Shown piece after piece: positions 18,530 through 26,854 of a stretch of DNA of 64,000 nucleotides. Under the pieces are notes generated by a model. It did no database searches. It was not told the origin of the DNA and saw nothing but the letters and a program-made list of their open reading frames with translations. Location of the stretch: contig NZ_VDBO01000001.1 of NCBI RefSeq assembly GCF_005930355.1, positions 124,001 through 188,000 of the forward strand. Direction: 5' to 3'. This DNA is from Paenibacillus sinopodophylli. GTDB lineage: Bacteria; Bacillota; Bacilli; Paenibacillales; Paenibacillaceae. The position numbers were made by a program, and so were the translations under genes. Position 1 is the stretch's first letter, and each line of letters starts with the position of its first letter.

Positions 18530-19798
18530 ATGGGCATTCTTCAAGAGCTTGTAAAAGATATTCCAATACCGAAAATGGCGAAGGTTAAAGTGAATTTCGA
18601 CGAGACAAGGATCGATGAGTTGGGAAGTGAGCTATTGCCAAAGCTGCAACGCGAAGCGATCGCAGGAAAAGTAAAGCCAGGCATGGAAATCGCAATCGCA
18701 GTCGGCAGCAGAGGTCTTGATCGGCTTGTAGAGATTACGGCAGTAACCGTGAAGTTTCTGCAAGACGCCGGTGCAAAACCGTTCATCGTACCTAGTATGG
18801 GCAGTCATGGCGGAGCGACGGCGGAAGGGCAGCGTGAAGTGCTCGCACATCTAGGGATTACGAGAGAGACTGTTGGCTGTGAAATCAAATCGTCAATGGA
18901 AGTCGTTCAAATCGGCGAGCTGCCTAATGGTTTGCCTGTCTATGTGGATCAATATGCTGCCGCTGCGGACGGCATGGTCGTTATTAACCGAATTAAGCCT
19001 CATACAGCATTCCGAGGTGAGGTTGAGAGCGGCATGATGAAGATGATCAGTATTGGGCTGGGCAAGCAAAAGGGAGCGGAGGCTTGTCATCAGCTCGGAT
19101 TCAAATATATGGCTGAGAATGTGCCGGCTATGGCCAAAATGATTATGGCGCATAAGCCGTTCTTGTTCGGTGTCGCTTCGGTTGAGAATGCTTTCGATAA
19201 AGTAACGCTCATTGAAACGATGACTGAGGAAGAAATTGTGGAGCACGAGCCTGCGCTGCTTGTTAAGGCGAAAGCATTGCTTCCTAAGCTGTACTTCGAA
19301 CAGCTGGATGTTCTCATTATTGATCAGATCGGAAAGAACATAAGCGGTGACGGTATGGACCCCAATATTACAGGAAGGTACCCTACGCCATATGCTCATG
19401 GTGGACCTGATGTGAACAAAATGGCGGTGCTCGATCTCACTCATCAGAGTGAAGGAAATGCAAATGGCGTTGGAACAGCCGATTTTACAACGCAGAGGCT
19501 GGTCGACAAAATGGATCGGGAGAAAACGTATGCGAACGGTTTGACGTCCACGGTTGTCGCACCTACTAAGATTGCCACGACACTGCCCAATGACAAAGAG
19601 ACGATCCAAGCTTCGATTAAAACTTGCAACATCTTACATTTTGAAAAGGTCAGAATGGTTCGGATTAAAAACACGTTGGAGCTTGGCATGATTGAAGTAT
19701 CCGAAGCTTTACTGGAGGACGTACAGCGTCATCCCAAAATGGAAGTCATCGAGGATTTGTATGAACTGCCTTTCGATAACGAAGGCAACTTACTATAA
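18530..19798 (+). CDS. LarA-family nickel-pincer racemase/epimerase, candidate gluconate/mannonate 2-epimerase
   Basis: A 422-residue protein of the lactate racemase (LarA, DUF2088) superfamily, which uses a nickel-pincer nucleotide to invert the C2 hydroxyl of 2-hydroxy acids. Candidate nickel and cofactor residues are H93 (GSHG), H158 (KPH), K171 (SGMMK) and H187 (EACH). The K171-H187 spacing of 16 equals K184-H200 of Lactiplantibacillus LarA. An AAAGGAGCGAGGG stretch precedes the ATG. It heads an operon with the cofactor genes larE, larB and larC plus an SDR, gluconokinase and uronate isomerase. That company points to D-mannonate/D-gluconate, not lactate, as substrate; gluconate epimerase activity is known in this superfamily. 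The substrate is inferred. Confidence 0.85.
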   Translation: MGILQELVKDIPIPKMAKVKVNFDETRIDELGSELLPKLQREAIAGKVKPGMEIAIAVGSRGLDRLVEITAVTVKFLQDAGAKPFIVPSMGSHGGATAEGQREVLAHLGITRETVGCEIKSSMEVVQIGELPNGLPVYVDQYAAAADGMVVINRIKPHTAFRGEVESGMMKMISIGLGKQKGAEACHQLGFKYMAENVPAMAKMIMAHKPFLFGVASVENAFDKVTLIETMTEEEIVEHEPALLVKAKALLPKLYFEQLDVLIIDQIGKNISGDGMDPNITGRYPTPYAHGGPDVNKMAVLDLTHQSEGNANGVGTADFTTQRLVDKMDREKTYANGLTSTVVAPTKIATTLPNDKETIQASIKTCNILHFEKVRMVRIKNTLELGMIEVSEALLEDVQRHPKMEVIEDLYELPFDNEGNLL

Positions 19799-19819
19799 CA
19801 GTAGCGGGGGAAATCAGAA

Positions 19820-20590
19820 ATGGATAACTTGTTTGATTTGACGGGGAAGACGGCTGTAGTGGTGGGAGGCAATGGCGTGCTTGGATCTGCGATTGCTGCA
19901 GGCTTAGCTGCTCACGGGGCACAAGTCGCAATTGTTGGCCGGAACTTTGAAAAAGCGAAATCGGTAGCTGAAGAAATAGCAGGCAACGGAGGAAGTGTAA
20001 AAGCATTTCAAGCCGACGTCGGTTCCAAAGAGTCGCTTGTCCAATTATCATCTGAAATCGAAGCATGGACAGGTGGCTGTGACATTTTGTTCAACGCGCC
20101 GGGCAAGAATAGTCCTACTCCATTTTTTGAGCTGGAAATGGAAGAGTGGGATGACATTATGGATGTGAATCTGAAAGGTATCGTTCTCACCTGCCAAGTG
20201 TTCGCTAAGCGTATGATTGAGCAAGGACGGCAAGGCAGTATTGTTAACATCTCTTCGGTTTCGTCTATCACGCCATTATCTAAGGTTTTCACGTATTCCG
20301 TGTCCAAAGCAGGTTTGAATAGTGTTACACAGTTTCTCGCTCGCGAGTTCGCGGAGCAAGGGATTCGGGTAAACGCGATTATACCTGGATTTTTTCCAGC
20401 GGAACAGAATCGAAAAATATTAAGCGAAGAACGTGTCGCCTCTATTATGAGGCATACGCCGATGAATCGGTTTGGAAAACCTGAGGAGCTGCAAGGCGCA
20501 GCAGTTTGGCTCGCTTCGGACAAAGCATCCGGATTTGTCACTGGGACGCTCTTACGAGTGGACGGCGGTTTCGGCAGCATGACGATTTAG
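19820..20590 (+). CDS. SDR-family oxidoreductase, candidate D-fructuronate reductase (UxuB/YjmF-like)
   Basis: A 256-residue classical short-chain dehydrogenase. It has the nucleotide site GGNGVLGSAIA, the catalytic set S146, Y159, K163 (YSVSK), and the C-terminal 'HTPMNRFGKPEEL...VDGGF'. The opening 'LFDLTGKTAVVVGGNGVLG' and that C-terminus recall Bacillus YjmF, the SDR-type D-mannonate oxidoreductase. In this operon it would reduce D-fructuronate from the uronate isomerase to D-mannonate. GCGGGGG lies 9 nt before the ATG, 21 nt after the previous stop. The family is certain; the substrate is inferred. Confidence 0.88.
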   Translation: MDNLFDLTGKTAVVVGGNGVLGSAIAAGLAAHGAQVAIVGRNFEKAKSVAEEIAGNGGSVKAFQADVGSKESLVQLSSEIEAWTGGCDILFNAPGKNSPTPFFELEMEEWDDIMDVNLKGIVLTCQVFAKRMIEQGRQGSIVNISSVSSITPLSKVFTYSVSKAGLNSVTQFLAREFAEQGIRVNAIIPGFFPAEQNRKILSEERVASIMRHTPMNRFGKPEELQGAAVWLASDKASGFVTGTLLRVDGGFGSMTI

Positions 20591-20605
20591 AGAGGGGGCT
20601 AGAAA

Positions 20606-21445
20606 GTGACTTCGGATAAATATATTGTCCTGCAACAAATTTTGCGTGAGATGGGATCAGTCGTCGTTGCATTTTCGGGAGGAGTTGATAGTACGTTTTT
20701 GTTGAAGGCTGCCATAGACACGTTGGGTGAGCAGCATGTTCTTGCTGTAACGGCCGATTCCGAAACGTATCCAACAAGCGAGCTGAAGGAAGCAGAGCAG
20801 TTGGCAGCGCTAATTGGTGTACGTCACGAGATTATATCGACCTCCGAGCTTGCTATTCCCGGCTATGCAGAAAATAATAAAAACCGTTGTTATTTCTGCA
20901 AAAGCAGTCTATTCGACCATTTGCTTCCTCTCCTCGAGGAGAAGGGGTTCGCCAATATTGTCTATGGCGTTATCGCTGACGATATGAATGAGCATCGTCC
21001 GGGCATGCAGGCCGCTAAGGAAAGAGGGATTCGTGGACCACTATTGGAAGCGGGCTTGTACAAGGCTGAGATTCGTAAGCTATCCAGCTCATTGGGTCTG
21101 CAGACATGGGATAAGCCCTCCTTCGCGTGTCTTTCATCCAGGATAGCGTATGGGGAAACCATTACGAATGAGAAGCTGCAAAAGGTGGAGCGTGCTGAAG
21201 CCTATTTGAAATCGCTTCATATTCGCCAAGTTCGTGTGAGAACACACCAAGATATTGCTCGAATTGAAGTCGAAGCCGGTGATATGGCTGCGGTTCTGTT
21301 CAATCATGAGGTGATCGTTGAACGTTTGCAGTCTTATGGTTATAAATTCGTCACATTGGATTTGCTTGGTTATCGGAGTGGCAGTATGAACAAATCACTT
21401 AATCTGGAAGCTGAATCTTCACTCGATTTGCAAAAAGGAAGGTAA
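20606..21445 (+). CDS. larE: LarE, ATP-dependent sacrificial sulfur transferase for the nickel-pincer cofactor
   Basis: A 279-residue PP-loop protein with the ATP-pyrophosphatase motif SGGVDS (S24-S29) and the LarE signature WDKPSFACLSSR. C175 corresponds to the Cys whose sulfur is donated in Lactiplantibacillus LarE (Cys176). LarE adenylates the carboxylates of pyridinium-3,5-biscarboxylate mononucleotide and inserts sulfur. An additional CYFC pair (residues 95-98) is seen. The GTG start follows GAGGGGG, 15 nt after the SDR stop. The single conserved donor Cys suggests the sacrificial type rather than the iron-sulfur type. Confidence 0.93.
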   Translation: MTSDKYIVLQQILREMGSVVVAFSGGVDSTFLLKAAIDTLGEQHVLAVTADSETYPTSELKEAEQLAALIGVRHEIISTSELAIPGYAENNKNRCYFCKSSLFDHLLPLLEEKGFANIVYGVIADDMNEHRPGMQAAKERGIRGPLLEAGLYKAEIRKLSSSLGLQTWDKPSFACLSSRIAYGETITNEKLQKVERAEAYLKSLHIRQVRVRTHQDIARIEVEAGDMAAVLFNHEVIVERLQSYGYKFVTLDLLGYRSGSMNKSLNLEAESSLDLQKGR

Positions 21446-21449
21446 TCGC

Positions 21450-22919
21450 ATGTCTAATTATGTTATGGGACTCGATATTGGAACGACGAGCGTGAAAGCA
21501 TGCTTATTCGATCGTATCGGAAATCTCGTTACGGAAGCGGAATTATTGATTGTTACGGAATATCCAGAGCAAGGCTGGGCGCAGCAGGATGCCTCCGAGA
21601 TTGAACGGCTGGCGGTTCAAGCCGTCAGGGAGGCTGTAAACAAGGCGAAGATAGATAGAGAACAGATTATAGCGGTCGGTTTCTCCGCTGCCATGCACTC
21701 ACTGTTGCCTGTAAGTGAGCAAGGCGAGCCTTTATCCGCTGCATTCATTTGGGCGGACGGTCGAGGAACAGAACAAGCTGAACAGATGACGGCAGAAAAG
21801 CGCAATCGTTTGTATGCGAAGACGGGGACACCTATTCATCCCATGACGCCTTTCCTGAAGCTGCTCTGGATGAAAGAGGTACAAGATGAGGCATACCATC
21901 AGGCTGCGTACTTTATGTCTATTAAGGAATATATTACTTATTGCTGGTTTGGCAGACGATTGATCGATTATTCGATGGCCTCGGCTACAGGATTGTTTAA
22001 TCCAATCACTTTAGAATGGGATACGGAATTGCTGGAGCTTGCGGGTATTCATACACATCAGCTGTCTGAGATTGTACCGCCAACGACCGTATTAGGACAA
22101 TTAAACGAAGAACTCGCGGAGCGAATGGGACTAGCCTCATCTGTATCGTTCGTAATCGGAGCTGCTGATGGCCAGTTGTCCAATCTGGGAACCGGAGCAC
22201 TATTGGCAGGCGAGGTGGCTGTATCTGTAGGAACGAGCGGAGCGATTCGGCAATTTACCCGCGAAGCGAAGGTCAGTCCAGGCGGGGAAACGTTCTGTTA
22301 TTCTTTTATGAGTGATTCCTATATTATTGGCGGACCGACGAACAACGGGGGCATCGCGCTGCAGTGGTTAAAGCAGTTGCTGAACGATTCCGGCAGTTAC
22401 GAAAGCTTTTTAGAGGTGGCTGATCAATCTTCTCCCGGCGCCGAAGGGCTGCTATTCCTGCCTTATATTAACGGCGAACGCGCGCCGCTTTGGAACCAAA
22501 GAGCGAGGGGCAACTTCTACGGCATGACGATGACACATACGAAAGCTCATTATGTAAGAGCGGTCTTGGAAGGTATTACGTTCAACTTATATCAAATCTA
22601 TCGGGCGCTGGAGAACCTGGCAGGCCCTTCGAAGCAAATTTATGTTAGTGGAGGCTTAGCACGATCACCAATCTGGCTGCAGATGATGGCTGACGTATTC
22701 AATACGGCGATTTGTGTATCAGAGAACCATCACAGTGCTGCGTGGGGAGCAGCATGGACAGCATTGGTCGCAATTAAGGAAGAAGAGCGTTTCGAGGATA
22801 TAAAGAATAATATTCCAATGAGTGATCCGGTACTTCCTAATCGTGAGAATAGTTGGAAGTATGAAGAGATCTACAAGCGATACGAGGAACTCGCAGCTCG
22901 TATTGTGCCTTTATTCTAA
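21450..22919 (+). CDS. gntK: FGGY-family gluconokinase
   Basis: A 489-residue FGGY sugar kinase of usual length. It has the N-terminal phosphate motif DIGTTSVKACLFD, the gluconokinase-typical 'GTPIHPMTPFLKLLWM' and 'IDYSMASATGLFN', the ATP-site 'VGTSGAIR' and the C-terminal 'VSGGLARSPIWLQMMADV'. Gluconokinases of the Bacillus GntK type carry the IHPM-P and DYS-ASATGLFN strings, whereas xylulokinases differ, so gluconate is the best substrate call. It would make 6-phosphogluconate for the pentose phosphate pathway. Its placement between larE and larB strongly links the nickel enzyme to gluconate. Confidence 0.88.
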   Translation: MSNYVMGLDIGTTSVKACLFDRIGNLVTEAELLIVTEYPEQGWAQQDASEIERLAVQAVREAVNKAKIDREQIIAVGFSAAMHSLLPVSEQGEPLSAAFIWADGRGTEQAEQMTAEKRNRLYAKTGTPIHPMTPFLKLLWMKEVQDEAYHQAAYFMSIKEYITYCWFGRRLIDYSMASATGLFNPITLEWDTELLELAGIHTHQLSEIVPPTTVLGQLNEELAERMGLASSVSFVIGAADGQLSNLGTGALLAGEVAVSVGTSGAIRQFTREAKVSPGGETFCYSFMSDSYIIGGPTNNGGIALQWLKQLLNDSGSYESFLEVADQSSPGAEGLLFLPYINGERAPLWNQRARGNFYGMTMTHTKAHYVRAVLEGITFNLYQIYRALENLAGPSKQIYVSGGLARSPIWLQMMADVFNTAICVSENHHSAAWGAAWTALVAIKEEERFEDIKNNIPMSDPVLPNRENSWKYEEIYKRYEELAARIVPLF

Positions 22920-22948
22920 GCCACTCAAAATGCTAGGAGGTGGGCAGC

Positions 22949-23701
22949 ATGCTAGAAAGGATTTTAAAGCAGGTACAGGACGGAAGCATGAGTGTCGAGG
23001 ATGCATTGAAGCAGATGGCACCATTCGAAAATCTCGGCTATGCAAAGGTCGATCATCACAGGAAAAAACGACAAGGATTCCCTGAGATTGTGTATGGTGA
23101 GAACAAGTCTGTAGAACAGATTATTGGCATTGGAAAGTCGCTGCAAGCGCAAAACAACGAGGTGCTTGTTACGCGGATTACTGCGGAGAAAGCGGATGCG
23201 ATTAGAAGTGTATGTCCAGAATACGTCTATGACAGCACTTCTCGAATTCTCTACTGGAAACGCTTCGAACAATTACGCATAGTACGTCAAGGATATATTG
23301 CCGTGATCGCAGCAGGCACATCCGATATAAGCGTCGCGGAGGAAGCGGCAGTTACTGCTGAAGTGCTGGGGAGCAAGGTTCATCGCATTTATGATGTCGG
23401 GGTTGCAGGGATACATCGCCTTCTGCATCATGCTGAGGAAATTCAACAAGCGACGGTTTCCGTTGTCGTAGCTGGAATGGAAGGGGCGCTTGCAAGTGTA
23501 GTTGGCGGCTTGGTATCTCATCCAGTCATAGCCGTTCCTACAAGCGTCGGCTATGGAGCAAGCTTCAACGGACTGTCGGCATTGCTGACCATGATTAATT
23601 CTTGTGCTTCAGGCATCAGCGTCGTCAATATTGATAACGGTTTCGGAGGCGGCTACAACGCCGCGCTTATCCATCAACTTATTCACAAAGGGGAATGCTG
23701 A
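22949..23701 (+). CDS. larB: LarB, pyridinium-3,5-biscarboxylate mononucleotide synthase
   Basis: A 250-residue protein with a C-terminal AIR-carboxylase (PurE-like) domain ('VAAGTSDISVAEEAAVTAEVLG', 'VGGLVSHPVIAVPTSVGYGASFNG'). C219 (NSCASG) matches the position of the LarB Cys that binds nicotinic acid adenine dinucleotide. LarB carboxylates that molecule and hydrolyses its phosphoanhydride, the first step of the nickel-pincer cofactor. AGGAGG (22935-22940) is 8 nt before ATG 22949, preferred over GTG 22940. It is followed directly by larC1, one base between stop and ATG. Confidence 0.93.
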   Translation: MLERILKQVQDGSMSVEDALKQMAPFENLGYAKVDHHRKKRQGFPEIVYGENKSVEQIIGIGKSLQAQNNEVLVTRITAEKADAIRSVCPEYVYDSTSRILYWKRFEQLRIVRQGYIAVIAAGTSDISVAEEAAVTAEVLGSKVHRIYDVGVAGIHRLLHHAEEIQQATVSVVVAGMEGALASVVGGLVSHPVIAVPTSVGYGASFNGLSALLTMINSCASGISVVNIDNGFGGGYNAALIHQLIHKGEC

Positions 23702-23702
23702 C

Positions 23703-24671
23703 ATGAAAACGTTATATATCGACTGCTTCTCCGGCATTAGCGGAGATATGTTCATTGGAGCAATGCTCGACGCGGGCGGTGATCTGCATCTGCTCAAGGA
23801 GGAATTGAGCAAGCTTGCTATCAACGGCGAATACGAGCTTAAGCGGGAAACAGTCGTCAAAAACGGCATCACCGCTGTGAAATTCGATGTGGTGCTCCTG
23901 CCTTTGTCAAACGAGAATGCACATGAACATGAGCACAGCCATGAGCACGCTCATGATCATTCACATAGCCATGTGCACACAGATAGCCACGAGCATACCC
24001 ATGAACATGTTCATACACATAGCCACACGCATACACACGAACATGATCTTTCACATAACCACGAGCATTCACATTCTCACGACCATAGTCATGATCATAT
24101 CCACAACCACAATCATGATCACCATTATGACCATCATTCACACGACGGCCATCATCACCATGATCATCGGGCGTACAAGGATATCACTCGCTTAATTGAG
24201 GATTCCATATTAGAGGATAAGGTCAAGCAAATGGCTTTATCGATTTTCCGGAAAATAGGGGAAGCTGAAAGCAAAATTCATGGCATCCCGCTAGAGCATG
24301 TTCACTTTCATGAGGTAGGAGCTGTTGATTCGATAGTCGATATCGTTGGGGCGGCCATTCTGATTCATCAGCTGCAAATTTCGAAGGTTATTTGCTCCTC
24401 AGTCCCAGTCGGCATGGGTAAAATCCGTATTGATCACGGCATATATCCTGTACCTGCACCAGCAACGCTTGAAATGCTAAAAGGTATACCTATTGAGCAG
24501 TCGCATATAAGAGGCGAGCTTACGACCCCAACAGGCGCGGCAATTGTTTCGGTTCTAGCGGAAAGCTTCGGTCCATTGCCTTCACTGAGCATTACGTCCA
24601 TCGGTTACGGTGCAGGAACAAAGACGTTCCCTGAACAACCTAATGTGCTGCGCGTCATGATCGGCGAATAA
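23703..24671 (+). CDS. larC1: LarC1, N-terminal part of the nickel-inserting cyclometallase, with long His-rich insert
   Basis: A 322-residue LarC (DUF111) N-terminal portion: 'LYIDCFSGISGDMFIGAMLDAG' and 'HFHEVGAVDSIVDIVGAAILI' are signatures. LarC inserts nickel into the pincer nucleotide using CTP. Residues 74-155 are an extraordinary nickel-binding stretch with 41 His in 82 residues, alternating mostly with Glu, Asp, Ser, Thr and Asn. The protein ends after 'PNVLRVMIGE', where full-length LarC proteins continue. The remaining domain is the next gene, in the same frame after two stops. AAAGGGG precedes the ATG. Confidence 0.93.
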   Translation: MKTLYIDCFSGISGDMFIGAMLDAGGDLHLLKEELSKLAINGEYELKRETVVKNGITAVKFDVVLLPLSNENAHEHEHSHEHAHDHSHSHVHTDSHEHTHEHVHTHSHTHTHEHDLSHNHEHSHSHDHSHDHIHNHNHDHHYDHHSHDGHHHHDHRAYKDITRLIEDSILEDKVKQMALSIFRKIGEAESKIHGIPLEHVHFHEVGAVDSIVDIVGAAILIHQLQISKVICSSVPVGMGKIRIDHGIYPVPAPATLEMLKGIPIEQSHIRGELTTPTGAAIVSVLAESFGPLPSLSITSIGYGAGTKTFPEQPNVLRVMIGE

Positions 24672-24704
24672 TTGAGATAACTAAAAAGAAGAGGAGTACT
24701 CCTG

Positions 24705-25193
24705 ATGGGTAAGCAATTGCCACCGCCAAATGAGCATATCGATTGCGAGATGGTGAAAATGGAAGTGAACTTGGATGACATGTCAGGAGAACTGCTTGGC
24801 TACGTGATGGATCTTCTCTTCGAACATGGAGCTAACGATGTCTATTACACGCCAATCTTTATGAAGAAGAACAGGCCAGGCACGCTTCTGCAGCTGCTTT
24901 GCTCCGAACGCAAAGTGGACGAAATGAAAAGCATCCTATTCAGGGAGACGACTACACTGGGTATCCGATATTACCCTTTGTCCGTCCATCGCCTAGAGCG
25001 TATATTTGTAACCGTGCATACCGAATGGGGACCGATTACGGTGAAGAAAGGACTATACGGCGAAGAAGTCGTCCAATGGGCACCTGAATATGAGGATTGC
25101 AAACAAATCGCGAGGACATATGGCATTCCGCTCAAGAACGTATATGATGCCGTTCGCAGGGCGGAATTAATGAAGCAAGATTTGAGTAATTAG
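24705..25193 (+). CDS. larC2: LarC2, C-terminal part of the nickel-inserting cyclometallase
   Basis: A 162-residue protein equal to the C-terminal domain of LarC ('EVNLDDMSGELLGYVMDLLFEHGANDVYYTPIFMKKNRPG'). It has its own GAGGAG (24691-24696) 8 nt before ATG, embedded in the palindrome AGGAGTACTCCT. It lies in the same frame as larC1, separated by 11 codons that include a second TAA, so no frameshift could join them, unlike the larC1/larC2 arrangement of Lactiplantibacillus. The two parts probably assemble as separate chains. Confidence 0.9.
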   Translation: MGKQLPPPNEHIDCEMVKMEVNLDDMSGELLGYVMDLLFEHGANDVYYTPIFMKKNRPGTLLQLLCSERKVDEMKSILFRETTTLGIRYYPLSVHRLERIFVTVHTEWGPITVKKGLYGEEVVQWAPEYEDCKQIARTYGIPLKNVYDAVRRAELMKQDLSN

Positions 25194-25279
25194 AGTGGAA
25201 TTGCGAATCGCCAGGTTTTTAAATATGGTTGATTTTAACATAAATTTTTCATCGATTACAGGTAAAGAAAAGGAGCAGG

Positions 25280-26692
25280 ATGACTGTGGAAAAAGTATTT
25301 ATGGATGAGGATTTTGTATTAGAAAACCCGATTGCCCATACTTTGTATCATGAATATGCCAAACATATGCCGATTATTGATTATCACTGTCATTTGAATC
25401 CTCAAGAAATGTATGAAAATAAGAAGTATCGTAATATTACGGAGGTTTGGTTATCCGGGGATCATTACAAATGGCGATTAATGCGGGCTAATGGCATTGA
25501 AGAACAACTGATTACTGGTGACGCGAGCGATTATGACAAATTTCTTGCTTTTGCCGAAACAGTTCCACTAATGATCGGTAATCCGATGTACCACTGGACT
25601 CATTTAGAGCTGAAGCGATATTTCGGTATCAACGAAATACTAAATCGCAATACTGCTCCTATGATCTGGGAGAAAGTGAATAAGCTGCTTACTGAGGGGA
25701 GTCTAGGCGCAAGAGATTTCATTGTGAAATCGAATGTCCAAGTCATATGCACGACGGATGATCCGACAGACACACTTGAATATCACGTTCTGATCCAACA
25801 GGACCCTACCTTTGATGTAAAGGTATTGCCAACCTTCCGTCCGGATAAGGGACTTGATATCAAGGGCAATCATTTCTTGGAATGGATTAGCAAGCTGGAG
25901 CGTGCTTCTGGCATCGCCGTCTCAGATTATGACAGTCTGCTGCAGGCACTTGAAAACCGCGTCGACTTTTTCCATTCAGTCGGTTGTCGAGTTTCCGATC
26001 ATGGGCTGAATGATATTCATTTTGTTGGTGGGACTAAGGATGAGGTGTCAGCGGTATTCGCCAAAGTACTTGCAGGAGGTGAAATAAACCCCAATGAAGA
26101 GAAGCTTTATAAAACGGCTTTACTCGTCTACTTGGGAAATTTGTACTCTGCTCGTGGTTGGGCGATGCAATATCATATGAATGTACTTCGAAACAATAAT
26201 ACGCCTGCATTCAAGCGACTTGGCCCTGATGCTGGTTATGATTCAGTTAATGACGGCGCAATAGCTAGACCATTATCCCAATTGTTGGATGCGATAGAGA
26301 GCGAAGGCGGTCTTCCGAAGACGATTCTGTATTCGCTTAATCCAGCGCAGAATCAAGTGATTGGTTCGATGATCGGTAATTTTCAAGGCGGTGGTATTGC
26401 TGGGAAAATGCAGTTTGGATCGGGCTGGTGGTTTAATGATACGAAGGAGGGGATGATCGTTCAGCTTAAATCTCTAGCTGAACTTGGACTTCTAGGCCGT
26501 TTCGTAGGTATGCTTACTGATTCGCGCAGCTTTCTATCTTTTACACGGCATGAGTATTTCCGGCGAATTTTGTGCAACCTGCTCGGTGAGTGGGTCACAA
26601 AAGGCGAGTACCCTAATGATAAAGAGCAGCTAGGCGAGATTGTACAACAAATATGTTATTATAATGCCGAAAAGTATTTCTCTTTCGAATAA
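25280..26692 (+). CDS. uxaC: Uronate isomerase (glucuronate/galacturonate isomerase)
   Basis: A 470-residue UxaC of normal length. Motifs include 'PIIDYHCHLNPQEM' near the N-terminus (metal-site His pair), 'SDHGLNDIHF' and 'GMLTDSRSFLSFTRHEYFRRILC' near the C-terminus. It converts D-glucuronate to D-fructuronate (or D-galacturonate to D-tagaturonate). AAAAGGAG precedes the ATG. The 86-nt gap after larC2 shows no terminator, so it probably belongs to the same operon and supplies the SDR at 19820. No transporter, UxuA dehydratase or KDG kinase lies nearby. Confidence 0.95.
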   Translation: MTVEKVFMDEDFVLENPIAHTLYHEYAKHMPIIDYHCHLNPQEMYENKKYRNITEVWLSGDHYKWRLMRANGIEEQLITGDASDYDKFLAFAETVPLMIGNPMYHWTHLELKRYFGINEILNRNTAPMIWEKVNKLLTEGSLGARDFIVKSNVQVICTTDDPTDTLEYHVLIQQDPTFDVKVLPTFRPDKGLDIKGNHFLEWISKLERASGIAVSDYDSLLQALENRVDFFHSVGCRVSDHGLNDIHFVGGTKDEVSAVFAKVLAGGEINPNEEKLYKTALLVYLGNLYSARGWAMQYHMNVLRNNNTPAFKRLGPDAGYDSVNDGAIARPLSQLLDAIESEGGLPKTILYSLNPAQNQVIGSMIGNFQGGGIAGKMQFGSGWWFNDTKEGMIVQLKSLAELGLLGRFVGMLTDSRSFLSFTRHEYFRRILCNLLGEWVTKGEYPNDKEQLGEIVQQICYYNAEKYFSFE

Positions 26693-26728
26693 TGGAGAAT
26701 CGAGTAGTCTAAATATAAAAACGTTAAG

Positions 26729-26767
26729 CAGGAGCTCCTTGTTTTTAGAGGGCTTCTGTTTTTTTAT
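26729..26767 (+). terminator. Terminator after uxaC
   Basis: CAGGAGCTC pairs with GGGCTTCTG (two G-T wobbles) around a 12-nt loop, then a run of nine T. It closes the nickel-enzyme operon. Confidence 0.75.
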
Positions 26768-26782
26768 TAATTGGTATTATTG

Positions 26783-26794
26783 TTGCAAATGCAA
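26783..26794. promoter_or_regulatory. Inverted repeat, possible operator of the following MarR gene
   Basis: TTGCAAATGCAA is a perfect 5-2-5 inverted repeat. It lies about 25 bases before a -10-like TATAAT (26819-26824) and 61 bases before the MarR start. Confidence 0.35.
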
Positions 26795-26854
26795 TAAAAA
26801 ACAGTACTATTTTAGTATTATAATTGAAAAATAAAATCGTATAGGGGTTGCAAC

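Noticed and set aside
18893-19609. Long antisense open frame (about 238 codons) opposite the LarA-type gene
   Set aside because: It has no ribosome site or family resemblance and lies wholly opposite a well-supported gene; it is a codon-bias shadow.
20008-20580. Antisense open frame of about 190 codons opposite the SDR gene
   Set aside because: Composition mirrors the SDR codons; no domain and no plausible start.
23922-24167. Dense short-period repeat resembling a tandem repeat or CRISPR-like array
   Set aside because: The period follows His codons (CAT/CAC) within the larC1 reading frame; there are no conserved repeat and spacer units. It codes for the polyhistidine tract.
24660-24720. Programmed frameshift joining larC1 and larC2 as in Lactiplantibacillus
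   Set aside because: Both genes are in the same frame and two stop codons separate them, so a frameshift cannot fuse them.
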